A DNA stretch of 64,000 nt from Archangium violaceum (GCF_016859125.1 NZ_CP069338.1:248001-312000); one strand, 5' to 3'. Counted from the first letter of the stretch, positions 24,736 to 31,966 are shown. Program-made: numbers and translations. Notes: generated by a model not told the origin, from the sequence alone.

Positions 24736-25395
24736 ATGCTCACCCTCTACGGCTTCGGACGCGTCCATCCGCCGGTCATCGGCGAGACGCGGGACCTGCG
24801 CGTGCAATGGGCGCTCGAAGAGACCGGCCTGCCGTACCGCGTCCACCCGCTGGATCACACGGGCGGCGAGATGGACGGACCCGCCTACGGCCGGATCAGC
24901 CCCTTCCGTCTGGTCCCGGCCATCGATGACGACGGCTTCGTCGTCGCCGAGTCCGGGGCGATCCTGCTCTATCTGGCCGAGAAGGCCGGCCGGCTGATCC
25001 CAGCGGACACCGAAGGCCGGACGCGGGTCGTCCAGTGGTGTTTCGCCGCCCTCTCCACCGTCGAGCGGCCGCTGATGGAGATCCAGCTGATCGACAAGTT
25101 CGGGGACGCCGAGGCCGACGCCGACCGCCGCGCCAAAATGGTCCAGGAGGCCGGCCGCTGGCTGTCCGGGCTGGAGCGCCGGCTTGAGGGCCGCGACTGG
25201 ATCGCCTGCGCCGACTTCACCGTCGCCGACATCCTGCTGGCCACCGTCCTGCGCGAGATCCGCGGGACCGACCTGCTCGATCGGTATCCCCGGGTGAAGG
25301 CCTACTACGACCGCGCCCTGGCCCGCCCCGCGTGGGAGCGGACACTGGCGGCCTATGCCGAGCGGCTGGGGGTTGCGGTGGAGGACATTCGGTAG
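24736..25395 (+). CDS. Glutathione S-transferase family protein
   Basis: This 219-residue protein has a thioredoxin-like N-terminal domain (about 1-80) with LRVQWALEETGLPYRVHPLD, a cis-Pro loop (FRLVPAI) and the glutathione-contacting ESGAILLYLAEK. An all-helical C-terminal domain follows with DFTVADILLATVL, the usual N-capping motif. It should be cytoplasmic and conjugate or isomerise small electrophiles; the substrate cannot be told. ATG 24736 follows CGGAGGA. Extensions to 24634 are low-quality. A transposase fragment lies just upstream, consistent with acquisition, though codon use is ordinary. Confidence 0.88.
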   Translation: MLTLYGFGRVHPPVIGETRDLRVQWALEETGLPYRVHPLDHTGGEMDGPAYGRISPFRLVPAIDDDGFVVAESGAILLYLAEKAGRLIPADTEGRTRVVQWCFAALSTVERPLMEIQLIDKFGDAEADADRRAKMVQEAGRWLSGLERRLEGRDWIACADFTVADILLATVLREIRGTDLLDRYPRVKAYYDRALARPAWERTLAAYAERLGVAVEDIR

Positions 25396-25404
25396 GGGCG
25401 CGGG

Positions 25405-25611
25405 GCCTCCGACCGCGACGATTGAGCTGTGTCCCGCTCCGGTCCACTTCCGCGAGCGTCTTGGACCGTAGTGCGCCGGTGGTGTCCACCGCCCAGTGTC
25501 CCGGTGGGAGCATTGGAATGGATGGATTCCACCGTCGCGCCCATCGCGGGAAGCGCGACGAACAACACCAACACGCACCAGGCGAGTGCTTTGCAGTGAA
25601 GTTGCGCATGG
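25405..25611 (-). pseudogene. Remnant of a TPM-domain (DUF477-type) secreted protein
   Basis: The 434-base gap between the GST and the next gene holds minus-strand traces of a gene start. One frame gives a signal peptide (CVLVLFVALPAMGATVESI, HSNAPTG). A neighbouring frame continues GHWAVDTTGALRSKTLAEVD, which resembles the first conserved strand of TPM domains (xVxDxxGxLSxxxxxxLxx). At least two frame changes are needed and the rest of the domain is missing, the sequence running into the GST gene. I see nothing else coding in the gap. Confidence 0.35.
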
Positions 25612-25736
25612 GAGCCGTTGCTTCCAACGCCACTGGATGGAGCGGACTTTCGTGCGCATGCCTCATCGCCCGGTCAGCGCCTCCACGGGAGTTGAAACCA
25701 GCGCTCCCCATGGCCAGCCCAGCGCAGGCCCATGAG

Positions 25737-25762
25737 CTCCTACGAGTCATCTGACACCCTGG
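25737..25762 (+). repeat. 26-bp direct repeat, copy 1
   Basis: CTCCTACGAGTCATCTGACA followed by CCCTGG. It is repeated at 26769-26794 with one difference (A to G in GTCATC/GTCGTC). The copies flank the secreted-protein gene at 25830. Confidence 0.6.
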
Positions 25763-25829
25763 TTGGTTGGGAACCTGGAGCCGAGCCAGCGTTCTCTTGT
25801 GCGGCGATGTCCTGATAGGCTGAGCGCCG

Positions 25830-26729
25830 TTGATTCGCGCCCCTTCGAGCCGTCTCCTGCCGGGCCTGGCCCTTCTGTTCTGTGTGGCGGTGTGCCCGCT
25901 GTCCGCCCACGCGGGCCCGCAGTCTCTTCTGGCGGGCTGTACGGCGGAGCCGTTCGGCGGTGAGGGGTGGAGCTACAAATGCGATGACTTCAGTGCCATC
26001 CTCTCGGACCACGCGGGTATCTCCGCCCAGAGGCTGTGGCAGCGCAGCCGCCGCACCTTCCAGAGACAAGCCGCTGGGGGAGTGACGTTCAAGGAGGTGA
26101 AGGCCACGCTGGCGGGCCGCAAGGTGCGCCTCCTGCGCATGCGCGCGAAGGTGCCGGAGGCGCAGGAGGCATCGGTGTTCGCTGTCGTGCCGGTGAAGGG
26201 AAAGGGGGCGCGGCGGGTCCTCTGCAAGGCCCGCGTCACGCCGGAGCTACAGGCCCGCTGTGGGCGGGTGCTGGAGCAGCTCGCGGCGCAACCCTGGAGG
26301 GCCCTCCCCGAGGAGGGGGTGGCCGTGGCGCAATCGGATGCCGCGCTCGCGGGCCGGGAGCTCGTCGCGCCCGACGGGTGCAACCTCACGGCGGAGAATG
26401 GCAGCGGTCGGATTGAGTGCGGCGACGGCTCACGACTCGACTGGACCCGGCTCCCCGATGCCTCCCGCCTGCGGGACTCCGTGCGGGAGGGCCTGCTGAT
26501 GTTCAAGGACGTCCCCCGGGCGAGCTACCTGGAGTCGCGCCTTCCCTGCGCCATCGACGGCGCCAGGACGGAGTGCACGTACCTGCGCATGCTCGACTCG
26601 AGTGAACGGCGGGAAGCGTACTTCGCGGGTGCGGTGGTGCGCGGGATGCCGACTGTCATCTCGTGCATCGCGGGAAGGTCCTCGCGGCTGTTGCCCCAGG
26701 CGTGCCAGCAGGTACTCAGCATCCACTGA
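25830..26729 (+). CDS. Secreted hypothetical protein with internal duplication of Cys motifs
   Basis: This 299-residue protein has a signal peptide (LLPGLALLFCVAVCPLSAHA). The mature protein appears to hold two related halves. The first has LLAGCTAEPFGGEGWSYKCD and a DHAGISAQRLWQRSRRTF region. The second has LVAPDGCNLTAENGSGRIEC and a DASRLRDSVREGLLMFK region. Each half then carries RVLCKARVTPELQARC or VISCIAGRSSRLLPQAC near its end. The start is TTG at 25830; no better codon is nearby, so the start is uncertain. The gene is flanked by 26-bp direct repeats. The family is unknown to me. Confidence 0.65.
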   Translation: MIRAPSSRLLPGLALLFCVAVCPLSAHAGPQSLLAGCTAEPFGGEGWSYKCDDFSAILSDHAGISAQRLWQRSRRTFQRQAAGGVTFKEVKATLAGRKVRLLRMRAKVPEAQEASVFAVVPVKGKGARRVLCKARVTPELQARCGRVLEQLAAQPWRALPEEGVAVAQSDAALAGRELVAPDGCNLTAENGSGRIECGDGSRLDWTRLPDASRLRDSVREGLLMFKDVPRASYLESRLPCAIDGARTECTYLRMLDSSERREAYFAGAVVRGMPTVISCIAGRSSRLLPQACQQVLSIH

Positions 26730-26768
26730 GCAGCCCATGAACCGCGAAGGGCTCGACCCACCTCGCCT

Positions 26769-26794
26769 CCTACGAGTCGTCTGACACCCTGGAC
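26769..26794 (+). repeat. 26-bp direct repeat, copy 2
   Basis: CTCCTACGAGTCGTCTGACA followed by CCCTGG, one base different from copy 1 at 25737, start to start 1032 bases apart and in the same orientation. The sequence beyond each copy differs. Confidence 0.6.
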
Positions 26795-26866
26795 GCTTCG
26801 CAGCCGGTGGCGGTGACACCGACGACCGTTTGAGCCGCTCCCGGACGGGGCGCGAGAACGCCCTGC

Positions 26867-27097
26867 TCAGCGCGCGGCCTCCTTCGAACCGACGACGGTC
26901 AGGTTCATGCCGATCTGCACCGACAGCGGCTTGCCATCGACGGTGACGGTCGTCTTGCCGTTGATGTACCAGCCGAAGGAACCAGTCGAGAACGACTTGA
27001 CCTCGGCGATCATCTCCTGACCGTTGATCACCACCTTCAACGGTTCGGCTTTCTCCATGAACTGCGGATGCGTGACGGGGCAAGGGGACTTGGCCAT
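26867..27097 (-). CDS. Small conserved-looking protein downstream of the ATP-grasp pair
   Basis: This 76-residue protein opens SPCPVTHPQFMEKAEPLKV and continues with beta-strand-like segments (VVINGQEMIAEVKSF, STGSFGWYINGKTTVTVDGK, VQIGMNLTVVGSKEA). It appears to be a small all-beta protein without signal peptide. It starts 36 bases after the stop of the second ATP-grasp gene on the same strand, so it is probably the third gene of that operon. It does not look like a typical graspetide precursor (no Thr/Ser-rich and Glu/Asp-rich core repeat), but it is the only small same-strand protein near the ligases. Confidence 0.7.
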   Translation of the reverse strand: MAKSPCPVTHPQFMEKAEPLKVVINGQEMIAEVKSFSTGSFGWYINGKTTVTVDGKPLSVQIGMNLTVVGSKEAAR

Positions 27098-27133
27098 GGG
27101 ACCGGCACCCTACCACTGGCACACCCGACCGGC

Positions 27134-28156
27134 TCATTGAAACGTCAAGGCGCCCGAACCACCCGCCAGGGGCTTCGGACCGAGCCGGCGCGCCTCGCGT
27201 CCGGTGAGCACGTCCGCCAGGGCCTCGTCGATGGGCAACCCCGGGTGCCGCATCAGCCACATGAACTCACCCGCCGGGTTCACCTCGAGGAAGACATGTC
27301 GCCCCTCGGGCGTGACGATGAAGTCGAACGCGCCGTAGTTGAGCCCCAGCGCATCCATCAACCCGAGCACCCGCGCCCGCACCGGCTCGGGCAGCGTGTA
27401 GGGCATCCACGCATCGACGAGCGCCAGCCCCTCACGACGCCAGTCCTCTCGCGCCCCCGGCAGCGCCTGCGAGTCGATGGCCGCCGCCATCACCCGCTCG
27501 CCCACCACCGTCACCCGCAGCTCCAGCCGCTTGGCCAGGCGCTCCTGGAAGGTCATCGGACACAGCTCCAACCCCTCCAACTCCTCCAACTCCCGCGCGT
27601 CCAGCGGCGTGGTGAAGACCACCTGCTCCCGGCCCCGCGCGTCGTGGACGGCGAACGACGACATCATCTTCGTCACCACCCCCTCGGGGCAGCTCGCTGC
27701 GAAGGCCCGCACCTCCTCCGGGTCATTGGTCATCAGCGTGCGCGGAACCTCCAACCCCAGCGCCCGAGCCAGCGCCAGTTGCAGCGGCTTGTGCTCTGCG
27801 CGCCGCAGGGTCTCGAGCGCGTCCAACTGAAACACCCCGAGCGCCGCCAGCATCCCGAACACCAGCCGCCGGCTCTCCTCCACCGAGGGGTTGCGCAGCC
27901 GCGGCGCCAGCTCCCGGGGAATGCGCCCCCCCGTCGCGTTGCGGCGGTACCAGACCGCGGAGATCTCCGACAGCGCGAGCACCCCCTCGGGTCCGGAGAG
28001 CCGCCCCCCGCCCCGCTCGTCGAGCGAGAGCTGGAGCCCGGTGGGGAACAGGTCGGTGTCGAACCGGTAGACCCGCTCGCCGCGTAACGCGAGGGCACGT
28101 GCCACCCAGTGGGGCGACACGTTGTCCTGCGAGTGGGTGACGATGAGGATGGCCAT
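27134..28156 (-). CDS. MvdC/MvdD-type ATP-grasp ligase (second of a pair)
   Basis: In this 340-residue protein the N-terminal MAILIVTHSQDNVSPHWVA and FDTDLFPTGLQLSL are the usual opening of the graspetide/microviridin ligase family. The ATP-grasp core has KMMSSFAV, the FQERLAKRLELRVTVVGE strand and the metal-binding C-terminal block DFIVTPEGRHVFLEVNPAGE. Family members form ester or amide side-chain links in ribosomal peptides. ATG 28156 follows AGGAG by 6 bases. It lies 20 bases downstream of a paralogous ligase. No classical precursor gene is evident within 2 kb, so the substrate may be distant or non-standard. Confidence 0.85.
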   Translation of the reverse strand: MAILIVTHSQDNVSPHWVARALALRGERVYRFDTDLFPTGLQLSLDERGGGRLSGPEGVLALSEISAVWYRRNATGGRIPRELAPRLRNPSVEESRRLVFGMLAALGVFQLDALETLRRAEHKPLQLALARALGLEVPRTLMTNDPEEVRAFAASCPEGVVTKMMSSFAVHDARGREQVVFTTPLDARELEELEGLELCPMTFQERLAKRLELRVTVVGERVMAAAIDSQALPGAREDWRREGLALVDAWMPYTLPEPVRARVLGLMDALGLNYGAFDFIVTPEGRHVFLEVNPAGEFMWLMRHPGLPIDEALADVLTGREARRLGPKPLAGGSGALTFQ

Positions 28157-28176
28157 GGACGCTCCTGCGAAAACAC

Positions 28177-29202
28177 TCAGGGAGAGCCGCCCTCGGACGC
28201 GAGTGCGTCGGCCAGGGCCGCGGCGATGGGCAGGCCGAGATCGCGCTCGAGCATGCCCCACTCGCCCCCGGGATTGACTTCCAGGAAGACGTGCCGGCCC
28301 TCGGGTGTGACGATGAAATCGGCGGCGCCGTACACCAGACCCAGGGCCGCCACCAGACGCACCAGGCGTGCCGCCACCTCCTCGGGCAGCTCGCCCGGGC
28401 GCCAGTCGCACTCCTCCGGCCGGGCCCGCCGCCAGTCCACCTGCCCCTCCACCGAGCGCGAGGCATCGATGGAACCCACGAGACAGCGCTCCCCCACCAC
28501 GGCCACCCGCAGCTCATGGGCCTTGTCGATGCGCTCCTGGAACACCATGGGGCTGTGGCGCAGCCCCTCCTCCAGATCGTCGAGGTGCTCGGGGCCGATC
28601 GCGCTCGTGTACACGAAGGGCTGCCCTCCGGACATGGATTGCGTCAGGGGCGTCAGCATCTTGGCCACCAGGCGTCCGCGCACCTGCTCGAAGAAGGACC
28701 GGACCCGGGCCGCGTCGTTGGTCACCAGCGTGCGGGGCACCTCCAACCCCAGCGCACGGGCCATCCGGAGCTGGCGCGGCTTGTTCCCCGCCACCCGGTC
28801 CGCTCCGAGCGGGTTGATGAACCGGCACCCCGCCCCCTCCAACCCATCAAGTGCCCCCTCGAGCGCCGCCTCCGACTCCCGCTCGCAGCTCTCGCGCCAG
28901 GTGGGCTCCAGCGCCTCGTCGAGCCGGGGTGGCACCCTCCGGCGCAACCACACCGACCGGACGTCCTCCGCGTGCACCTCGCCGGCCGCCGTGCGAAGCA
29001 CCACCTCGCCCCCATCGCTCCCCGGCATCGACGTCAGTTCCAGCCGGGCCGGAAAGGCATCCGTGTCGACGCGCAGCGGGCGCAGGCCTCGCCGCGACAG
29101 CTCGTCCGCCACCCGATCGACCGTGTAGTGGTCTCCCGAGTGGGTGAGGAGCAGGACGACGTCGCGGGCAGCACCCACCGCCACCTGTTCCGGCTTCTTC
29201 AT
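28177..29202 (-). CDS. MvdC/MvdD-type ATP-grasp ligase (first of a pair)
   Basis: This 341-residue protein is paralogous to the next gene. It has the N-terminal motif VVLLLTHSGDHYTVDRVA with VDTDAFPARLELTS, a core with KMLTPLTQ, VFQERIDKAHELRVAVVGER and the final DFIVTPEGRHVFLEVNPGGE. The start is ATG 29202 with AAAGGAGG upstream; longer readings to 30360 are antisense to the DUF4123 region and rejected. It is divergent from the gene at 29279 across only 76 bases, so both probably use one promoter region. Tandem ligases in microviridin systems introduce ester (MvdD) and amide (MvdC) links in turn; which is which cannot be told here. Confidence 0.85.
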   Translation of the reverse strand: MKKPEQVAVGAARDVVLLLTHSGDHYTVDRVADELSRRGLRPLRVDTDAFPARLELTSMPGSDGGEVVLRTAAGEVHAEDVRSVWLRRRVPPRLDEALEPTWRESCERESEAALEGALDGLEGAGCRFINPLGADRVAGNKPRQLRMARALGLEVPRTLVTNDAARVRSFFEQVRGRLVAKMLTPLTQSMSGGQPFVYTSAIGPEHLDDLEEGLRHSPMVFQERIDKAHELRVAVVGERCLVGSIDASRSVEGQVDWRRARPEECDWRPGELPEEVAARLVRLVAALGLVYGAADFIVTPEGRHVFLEVNPGGEWGMLERDLGLPIAAALADALASEGGSP

Positions 29203-29278
29203 CCCCCGCCTCCTTTGTCCCCCCGGTTGCCGGTATGCTGCGATGGATTCGAGCACCCGCACACTCCGAGGAGCGACG

Positions 29279-29800
29279 ATGCAGAACGCCCCCGAGGCCC
29301 AGCGACGCGTCTGGCGTCTCAAGACCGCCTCCCATGAGTATGAGGTCATCCGGGAGTTCGAGCTGGACGAGGAGGAGGCTCCCCAGGTGGTCCCCCTCGA
29401 GGAGCTCCAGCGGGAATTCGACGGGTGGGTGAGGTACTCCCTGAACACCCTTCGCGGGATGCTCGGCGCGATGGACCGGGTGCTGCCCGACCTGTCTCCC
29501 ACCGAGGAGAGCCGGCAGCTCAAGCGGCTGCTCACCGAGGTCTTCCAGTCCGGCCGGCTCGTCGCGTTCCGCCGCGAGTCGAGGCAGCCCGCGTTGGGCC
29601 TCTTCGTGAAGCCGGCGCCCCCCGTTCCCAAGGATGTCGTCGATGCGGCGGTGCTGGCCCGGGAGCCCAAGCCCGCCCAGGCCCCTCCCGCTCGCAACGT
29701 CGACGTGGCCCAGCAGGACAGCTGCCTGGGGAGCGCTGCCCAGGACGGCACCCCTTTCTGCGAGGTGTGCGACAACATCAAACGAGGGATCACGACCTGA
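29279..29800 (+). CDS. Protein upstream of a DUF4123 adaptor; possible type VI effector-related protein
   Basis: This 173-residue protein has no signal peptide. It has a charged N-terminal segment, a helical middle (LQREFDGWVRYSLNTLRGML, LKRLLTEVFQSGRLVAF), a proline/alanine linker and a C-terminal block GSAAQDGTPFCEVC. I associate this xxGTPFCExC ending with proteins beside type VI secretion adaptors, but the match is from memory. ATG 29279 follows GAGGAG. The next gene starts 14 bases on and encodes a DUF4123 protein, so it is either that adaptor's cargo or part of the cargo's N-terminal region. No toxin domain is recognisable. Confidence 0.65.
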   Translation: MQNAPEAQRRVWRLKTASHEYEVIREFELDEEEAPQVVPLEELQREFDGWVRYSLNTLRGMLGAMDRVLPDLSPTEESRQLKRLLTEVFQSGRLVAFRRESRQPALGLFVKPAPPVPKDVVDAAVLAREPKPAQAPPARNVDVAQQDSCLGSAAQDGTPFCEVCDNIKRGITT

Positions 29801-29814
29801 AACGGTGAGCCGCG

Positions 29815-30372
29815 ATGACCGCTCCGCAAGTCGAGAAGATCCTCCAATCCGTGTGGCCGCCGCCCAAGGCACGCAACCTCCTGGATGTGTATGTCCTCCT
29901 GGATGCCGCCCGTGACGAGGCCATCCTCCCCGCCCTCCAGAACAGCGACCTGGAGGTGGACTGCCTCTTCTCCGGAGTGCTGCCCCCGGAGCTGAGCCGG
30001 GTGGCCCCCTATCTGGTGAGACTCAGGCGCGGGACCCCCTTTCCGGCGTGGCTCATCGAGCACTCCTGGAGCAGGAGCTGGGGGGTGTTCCTGCAGGCGA
30101 CGGGTGACAGGCAGCTCGTGCGCAAGCACCTGCAGTCGCTGCTGCTGGTGCGCACCGAGCAGGGCAAGGAGCTCTACTTCCGGTACTACGATCCCCGCGT
30201 CCTCCGGGTGTACCTGCCCACCTGCACCGCGAAGGAGGTCCAGCACCTGTTCGGACCCGTGCGGAGCTTCTTCGCCGAGGGCGCGGATGGAACGACGCTG
30301 ATGCAGTACGCCCTGCGCATCGGCCAACCGGGGATGCCCCCTCTGGAAGTCTCGGCCCACGCGGTGGCCTGA
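29815..30372 (+). CDS. DUF4123 protein (type VI secretion effector adaptor)
   Basis: This 185-residue protein has the DUF4123 pattern throughout: DVYVLLDAARDEAILPAL at the start, SWGVFLQATGDRQLVRKHLQ and LLLVRTEQGKELYFRYY, then DPRVLRVYLPTCTAKEVQHL and FGPVRSFFAE. DUF4123 proteins are cytoplasmic chaperones that load effectors onto VgrG spikes. They are normally encoded between VgrG and the effector; neither VgrG nor a large effector is in this window, so this may be an orphan module. It begins 14 bases after the preceding gene (probable co-transcription). Family confidence is high, context function moderate. Confidence 0.85.
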   Translation: MTAPQVEKILQSVWPPPKARNLLDVYVLLDAARDEAILPALQNSDLEVDCLFSGVLPPELSRVAPYLVRLRRGTPFPAWLIEHSWSRSWGVFLQATGDRQLVRKHLQSLLLVRTEQGKELYFRYYDPRVLRVYLPTCTAKEVQHLFGPVRSFFAEGADGTTLMQYALRIGQPGMPPLEVSAHAVA

Positions 30373-30455
30373 AGGCTGACGGGAAATTCATCGGAAAACA
30401 CCGCGTCAGGAATCGCCGGGCCCGGCGTCTCTTCTCAGCGAAAGGAGCGGTGACG

Positions 30456-30593
30456 ATGCTGACGATGACGATGCCGAGCAAGATGAATCCGAAGCAGAAC
30501 AACAGTCTGGCCGGTTTCGCCCCCGTGCACGTCAGTGCCTTTCCGGCCCCCTCCTCGCGGTTGCCGTATCGCCGGTATCCCGGTCTCTTCTGA
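30456..30593 (+). CDS. Possible 45-residue peptide ahead of the tRNA array
   Basis: ATG 30456 is preceded by AAAGGAG at the right distance. The peptide starts MLTMTMPSKMNPKQNN and ends in a Pro/Arg/Tyr-rich tail (SRLPYRRYPGLF). There is no signal or membrane segment. The only support is the strong ribosome site and an uninterrupted frame; it could be a leader peptide of the transcript that carries the tRNA array. It is one of few things in the stretch 30373-30679. Confidence 0.3.
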   Translation: MLTMTMPSKMNPKQNNSLAGFAPVHVSAFPAPSSRLPYRRYPGLF

Positions 30594-30600
30594 TGCTCCG

Positions 30601-30658
30601 CCTCCAGACGTGAGGCGGCGCGAACGAGGCCGGGTTCCCGAAAGGGTCCCGGCCTCTC
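30601..30658 (+). terminator. Tandem hairpins before the tRNA array
   Basis: A small hairpin CGCCTC-N7-GAGGCG (30601-30619) is followed by a strong one (30628-30658). The second has arms GAGGCCGGG/CCCGGCCTC enclosing a second stem CCC-GAAA-GGG with a GNRA tetraloop. No T-run follows, so it is either an intrinsic stop of unusual form or a processing/structural element of the tRNA transcript. Confidence 0.45.
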
Positions 30659-30679
30659 GCATTTCCAGCCTCACCTCCT

Positions 30680-30760
30680 GGGGACGTAGAGCGTTACGGA
30701 GACGCGCCGGCCTGTAGAGCCGGAGCCATGGCCCGCTGGGTTCGACTCCCAGCGTCCCCA
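30680..30760 (+). tRNA. tRNA-Tyr(GTA)-like
   Basis: 81 bases. Acceptor GGGGACG/CGTCCCC with discriminator A. Anticodon arm CCGGC-CTGTAGA-GCCGG gives anticodon GTA, and the T-arm is CTGGG-TTCGACT-CCCAG. The variable region is extended (about 12 bases with a short GCC/GGC stem), as expected for bacterial tRNA-Tyr. The D-arm is weak (GCG/CGC) and set off by four bases instead of two. No encoded CCA is seen. Confidence 0.7.
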
Positions 30761-30841
30761 CTCGCAGCGCGCCGTACGCGGCTCTCTGACAACTGAATCG
30801 CAGTGGTGAAGCGCCGCCTGCCCACACGAGGGGCGGCACAC

Positions 30842-30912
30842 GCCTCCGTAGCTCACGGGTAGAGCATCCGCCTCTTAAGCGGACGGTGAGGGTTCGAGTC
30901 CCTCCGGAGGTA
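30842..30912 (+). tRNA. tRNA-Lys(CTT)
   Basis: 71 bases. Acceptor GCCTCCG/CGGAGGT (one G-T pair), D-arm GCTC/GAGC, anticodon arm TCCGC-CTCTTAA-GCGGA (anticodon CTT), T-arm GAGGG-TTCGAGT-CCCTC, discriminator A. All four stems are intact; the D-loop is short. CCA is not encoded. Confidence 0.85.
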
Positions 30913-30926
30913 CTCATGCAACACAT

Positions 30927-30998
30927 TCCACAGTGGCTCAATGGAAGAGCGGGCGGCTGTTAACCGCCAGGTTGGGGGTTCGAGTCCCTCCTGTGGAG
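30927..30998 (+). tRNA. tRNA-Asn(GTT)
   Basis: 72 bases. Acceptor TCCACAG/CTGTGGA, D-arm GCTC/GAGC, anticodon arm GGCGG-CTGTTAA-CCGCC (anticodon GTT), T-arm GGGGG-TTCGAGT-CCCTC with one G-T pair, discriminator G. It is 14 bases after the Lys tRNA. A T at position 1 is unusual for a bacterial tRNA-Asn. Confidence 0.85.
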
Positions 30999-31004
30999 CA
31001 TCAC

Positions 31005-31078
31005 CTGGGTGTGGCTCAAGCTGGTAGAGCGCGCGGTTCGGGTCCGCGAGGTTGCAGGTTCGAATCCTGTCACCCAGA
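31005..31078 (+). tRNA. tRNA-Pro(CGG)
   Basis: 74 bases. Acceptor CTGGGTG/CACCCAG, D-arm GCTC/GAGC, anticodon arm CGCGG-TTCGGGT-CCGCG (anticodon CGG), T-arm GCAGG-TTCGAAT-CCTGT (one G-T pair), discriminator A. It is 6 bases after the Asn tRNA. All stems are intact. Confidence 0.85.
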
Positions 31079-31084
31079 TGTTTC

Positions 31085-31157
31085 GCCGTCCTTGCGTAGG
31101 TGGTCCGCGCGCCCGTTTGAAAAATGGGAGGACCAGGTTCGATTCCTGGGGTCGGCA
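31085..31157 (+). tRNA. tRNA-Phe(GAA)
   Basis: 73 bases. Acceptor GCCGTCC/GGTCGGC with one T-T mismatch, D-arm GCGT/GCGC (one T-G pair), anticodon arm CCCGT-TTGAAAA-ATGGG (anticodon GAA), T-arm CCAGG-TTCGATT-CCTGG, discriminator A. It is 6 bases after the Pro tRNA. The acceptor mismatch suggests relaxed constraint. Confidence 0.75.
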
Positions 31158-31178
31158 TTCGAAGGAGCTCCCCAACCC

Positions 31179-31253
31179 GTCCGCGTGGCCCAACAGGGAG
31201 AGGCGGCTGGCTCAAACCCAGCTCACGTGCGAGTTCGACTCTCGCCGCGGACA
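31179..31253 (+). tRNA. tRNA-Leu(CAA)-like with a short variable loop
   Basis: 75 bases. Acceptor GTCCGCG/CGCGGAC, D-arm GCC/GGC with a long loop, anticodon arm GCTGG-CTCAAAC-CCAGC (anticodon CAA), T-arm GCGAG-TTCGACT-CTCGC, discriminator A. Bacterial tRNA-Leu should carry a long variable arm, but only about six bases (TCACGT) are here, so its charging identity is uncertain. Confidence 0.65.
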
Positions 31254-31279
31254 TATCCCCGAAGAAGGACACCCGAGTC

Positions 31280-31822
31280 ATGGAGACGCTGGTCCTCAAC
31301 CAGTCGTATGAGCCCGTGGCACGGATCTCCTGGCAGCGCGCGATGATGCTGCTGTGGCAGGGCAAGGTCGAGGTGGTCGAGGAGTACGATGACCGCCTCG
31401 TCCGCTCCGTCACCCTGGAGCTCCGGATGCCTTCCGTCATCCGCTTCCTGCGCGGCGAGCGGCGCAAGGGGCGCGGCATCAAGTTCAGCCGCGACAACGT
31501 GTACATGCGCGATGGCTGCAAGTGCCAGTACTGCGGCCGGAAGGTGTCGCGCCCCGAGGCCACGTACGACCACGTCGTGCCCCGGGCCCAGGGGGGCCGC
31601 ACCACCTGGGAGAACATCGTGATTGCCTGCGTGCCCTGCAACCAGAAGAAGGGCGGGCGCACGCCCGTGCAGGCCAACATGAAGCTGCTCTCCGCTCCGG
31701 AGAAGCCCCGGAAGCTCCCGGGCTCGGTGCAGCTCACGTTCGCCTACGAGAAGGGCATGCCCCTCTCGTGGAAGAAGTTCCTCCGTGACGTCGCGTACTG
31801 GCACACGGAGCTGGAGGAGTGA
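31280..31822 (+). CDS. HNH endonuclease inside the tRNA array
   Basis: In this 180-residue protein the HNH/zinc module is complete: Cys82 and Cys85 (CQYCGRKV), Asp97-His98 (YDHVVPRAQGG), Asn112 (WENIVIAC), Cys117 and Cys120 with CNQKKGG. The N-terminal 70 residues (METLVLNQSYEPVARISWQR) are typical of a widespread chromosomal HNH family of this length. It should nick or cut DNA with a single catalytic metal. It starts 26 bases after the sixth tRNA and a seventh follows 144 bases after it, so gene and array form one block. A role in mobility or repair of the array is inference. Confidence 0.88.
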   Translation: METLVLNQSYEPVARISWQRAMMLLWQGKVEVVEEYDDRLVRSVTLELRMPSVIRFLRGERRKGRGIKFSRDNVYMRDGCKCQYCGRKVSRPEATYDHVVPRAQGGRTTWENIVIACVPCNQKKGGRTPVQANMKLLSAPEKPRKLPGSVQLTFAYEKGMPLSWKKFLRDVAYWHTELEE

Positions 31823-31862
31823 GCGGCGGGTACAGGGGGACCTCCTGAGGGGGTGCCCCGGC

Positions 31863-31885
31863 CCTGCTCCCGAGGGGGGAGCAGG
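31863..31885 (+). terminator. Hairpin downstream of the HNH gene
   Basis: Perfect 9-base arms CCTGCTCCC and GGGAGCAGG around GAGGG, 40 bases after the HNH stop. There is no T-tract, so Rho-independent termination is plausible but not certain. Confidence 0.4.
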
Positions 31886-31966
31886 TGCCTACAGGGGAGG
31901 CCAGAGGCATCCCCCGGCCCGTACGCCCCGCGCGCCGGCAGGCGGGTGCAGCTGCCGGCCCATCCT

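Noticed and set aside
26867-27097. The 76-residue protein as a classical graspetide precursor
   Set aside because: It lacks a repeated Thr/Ser plus Glu/Asp core and looks like a folded beta protein; kept only as a hypothesis in the findings.
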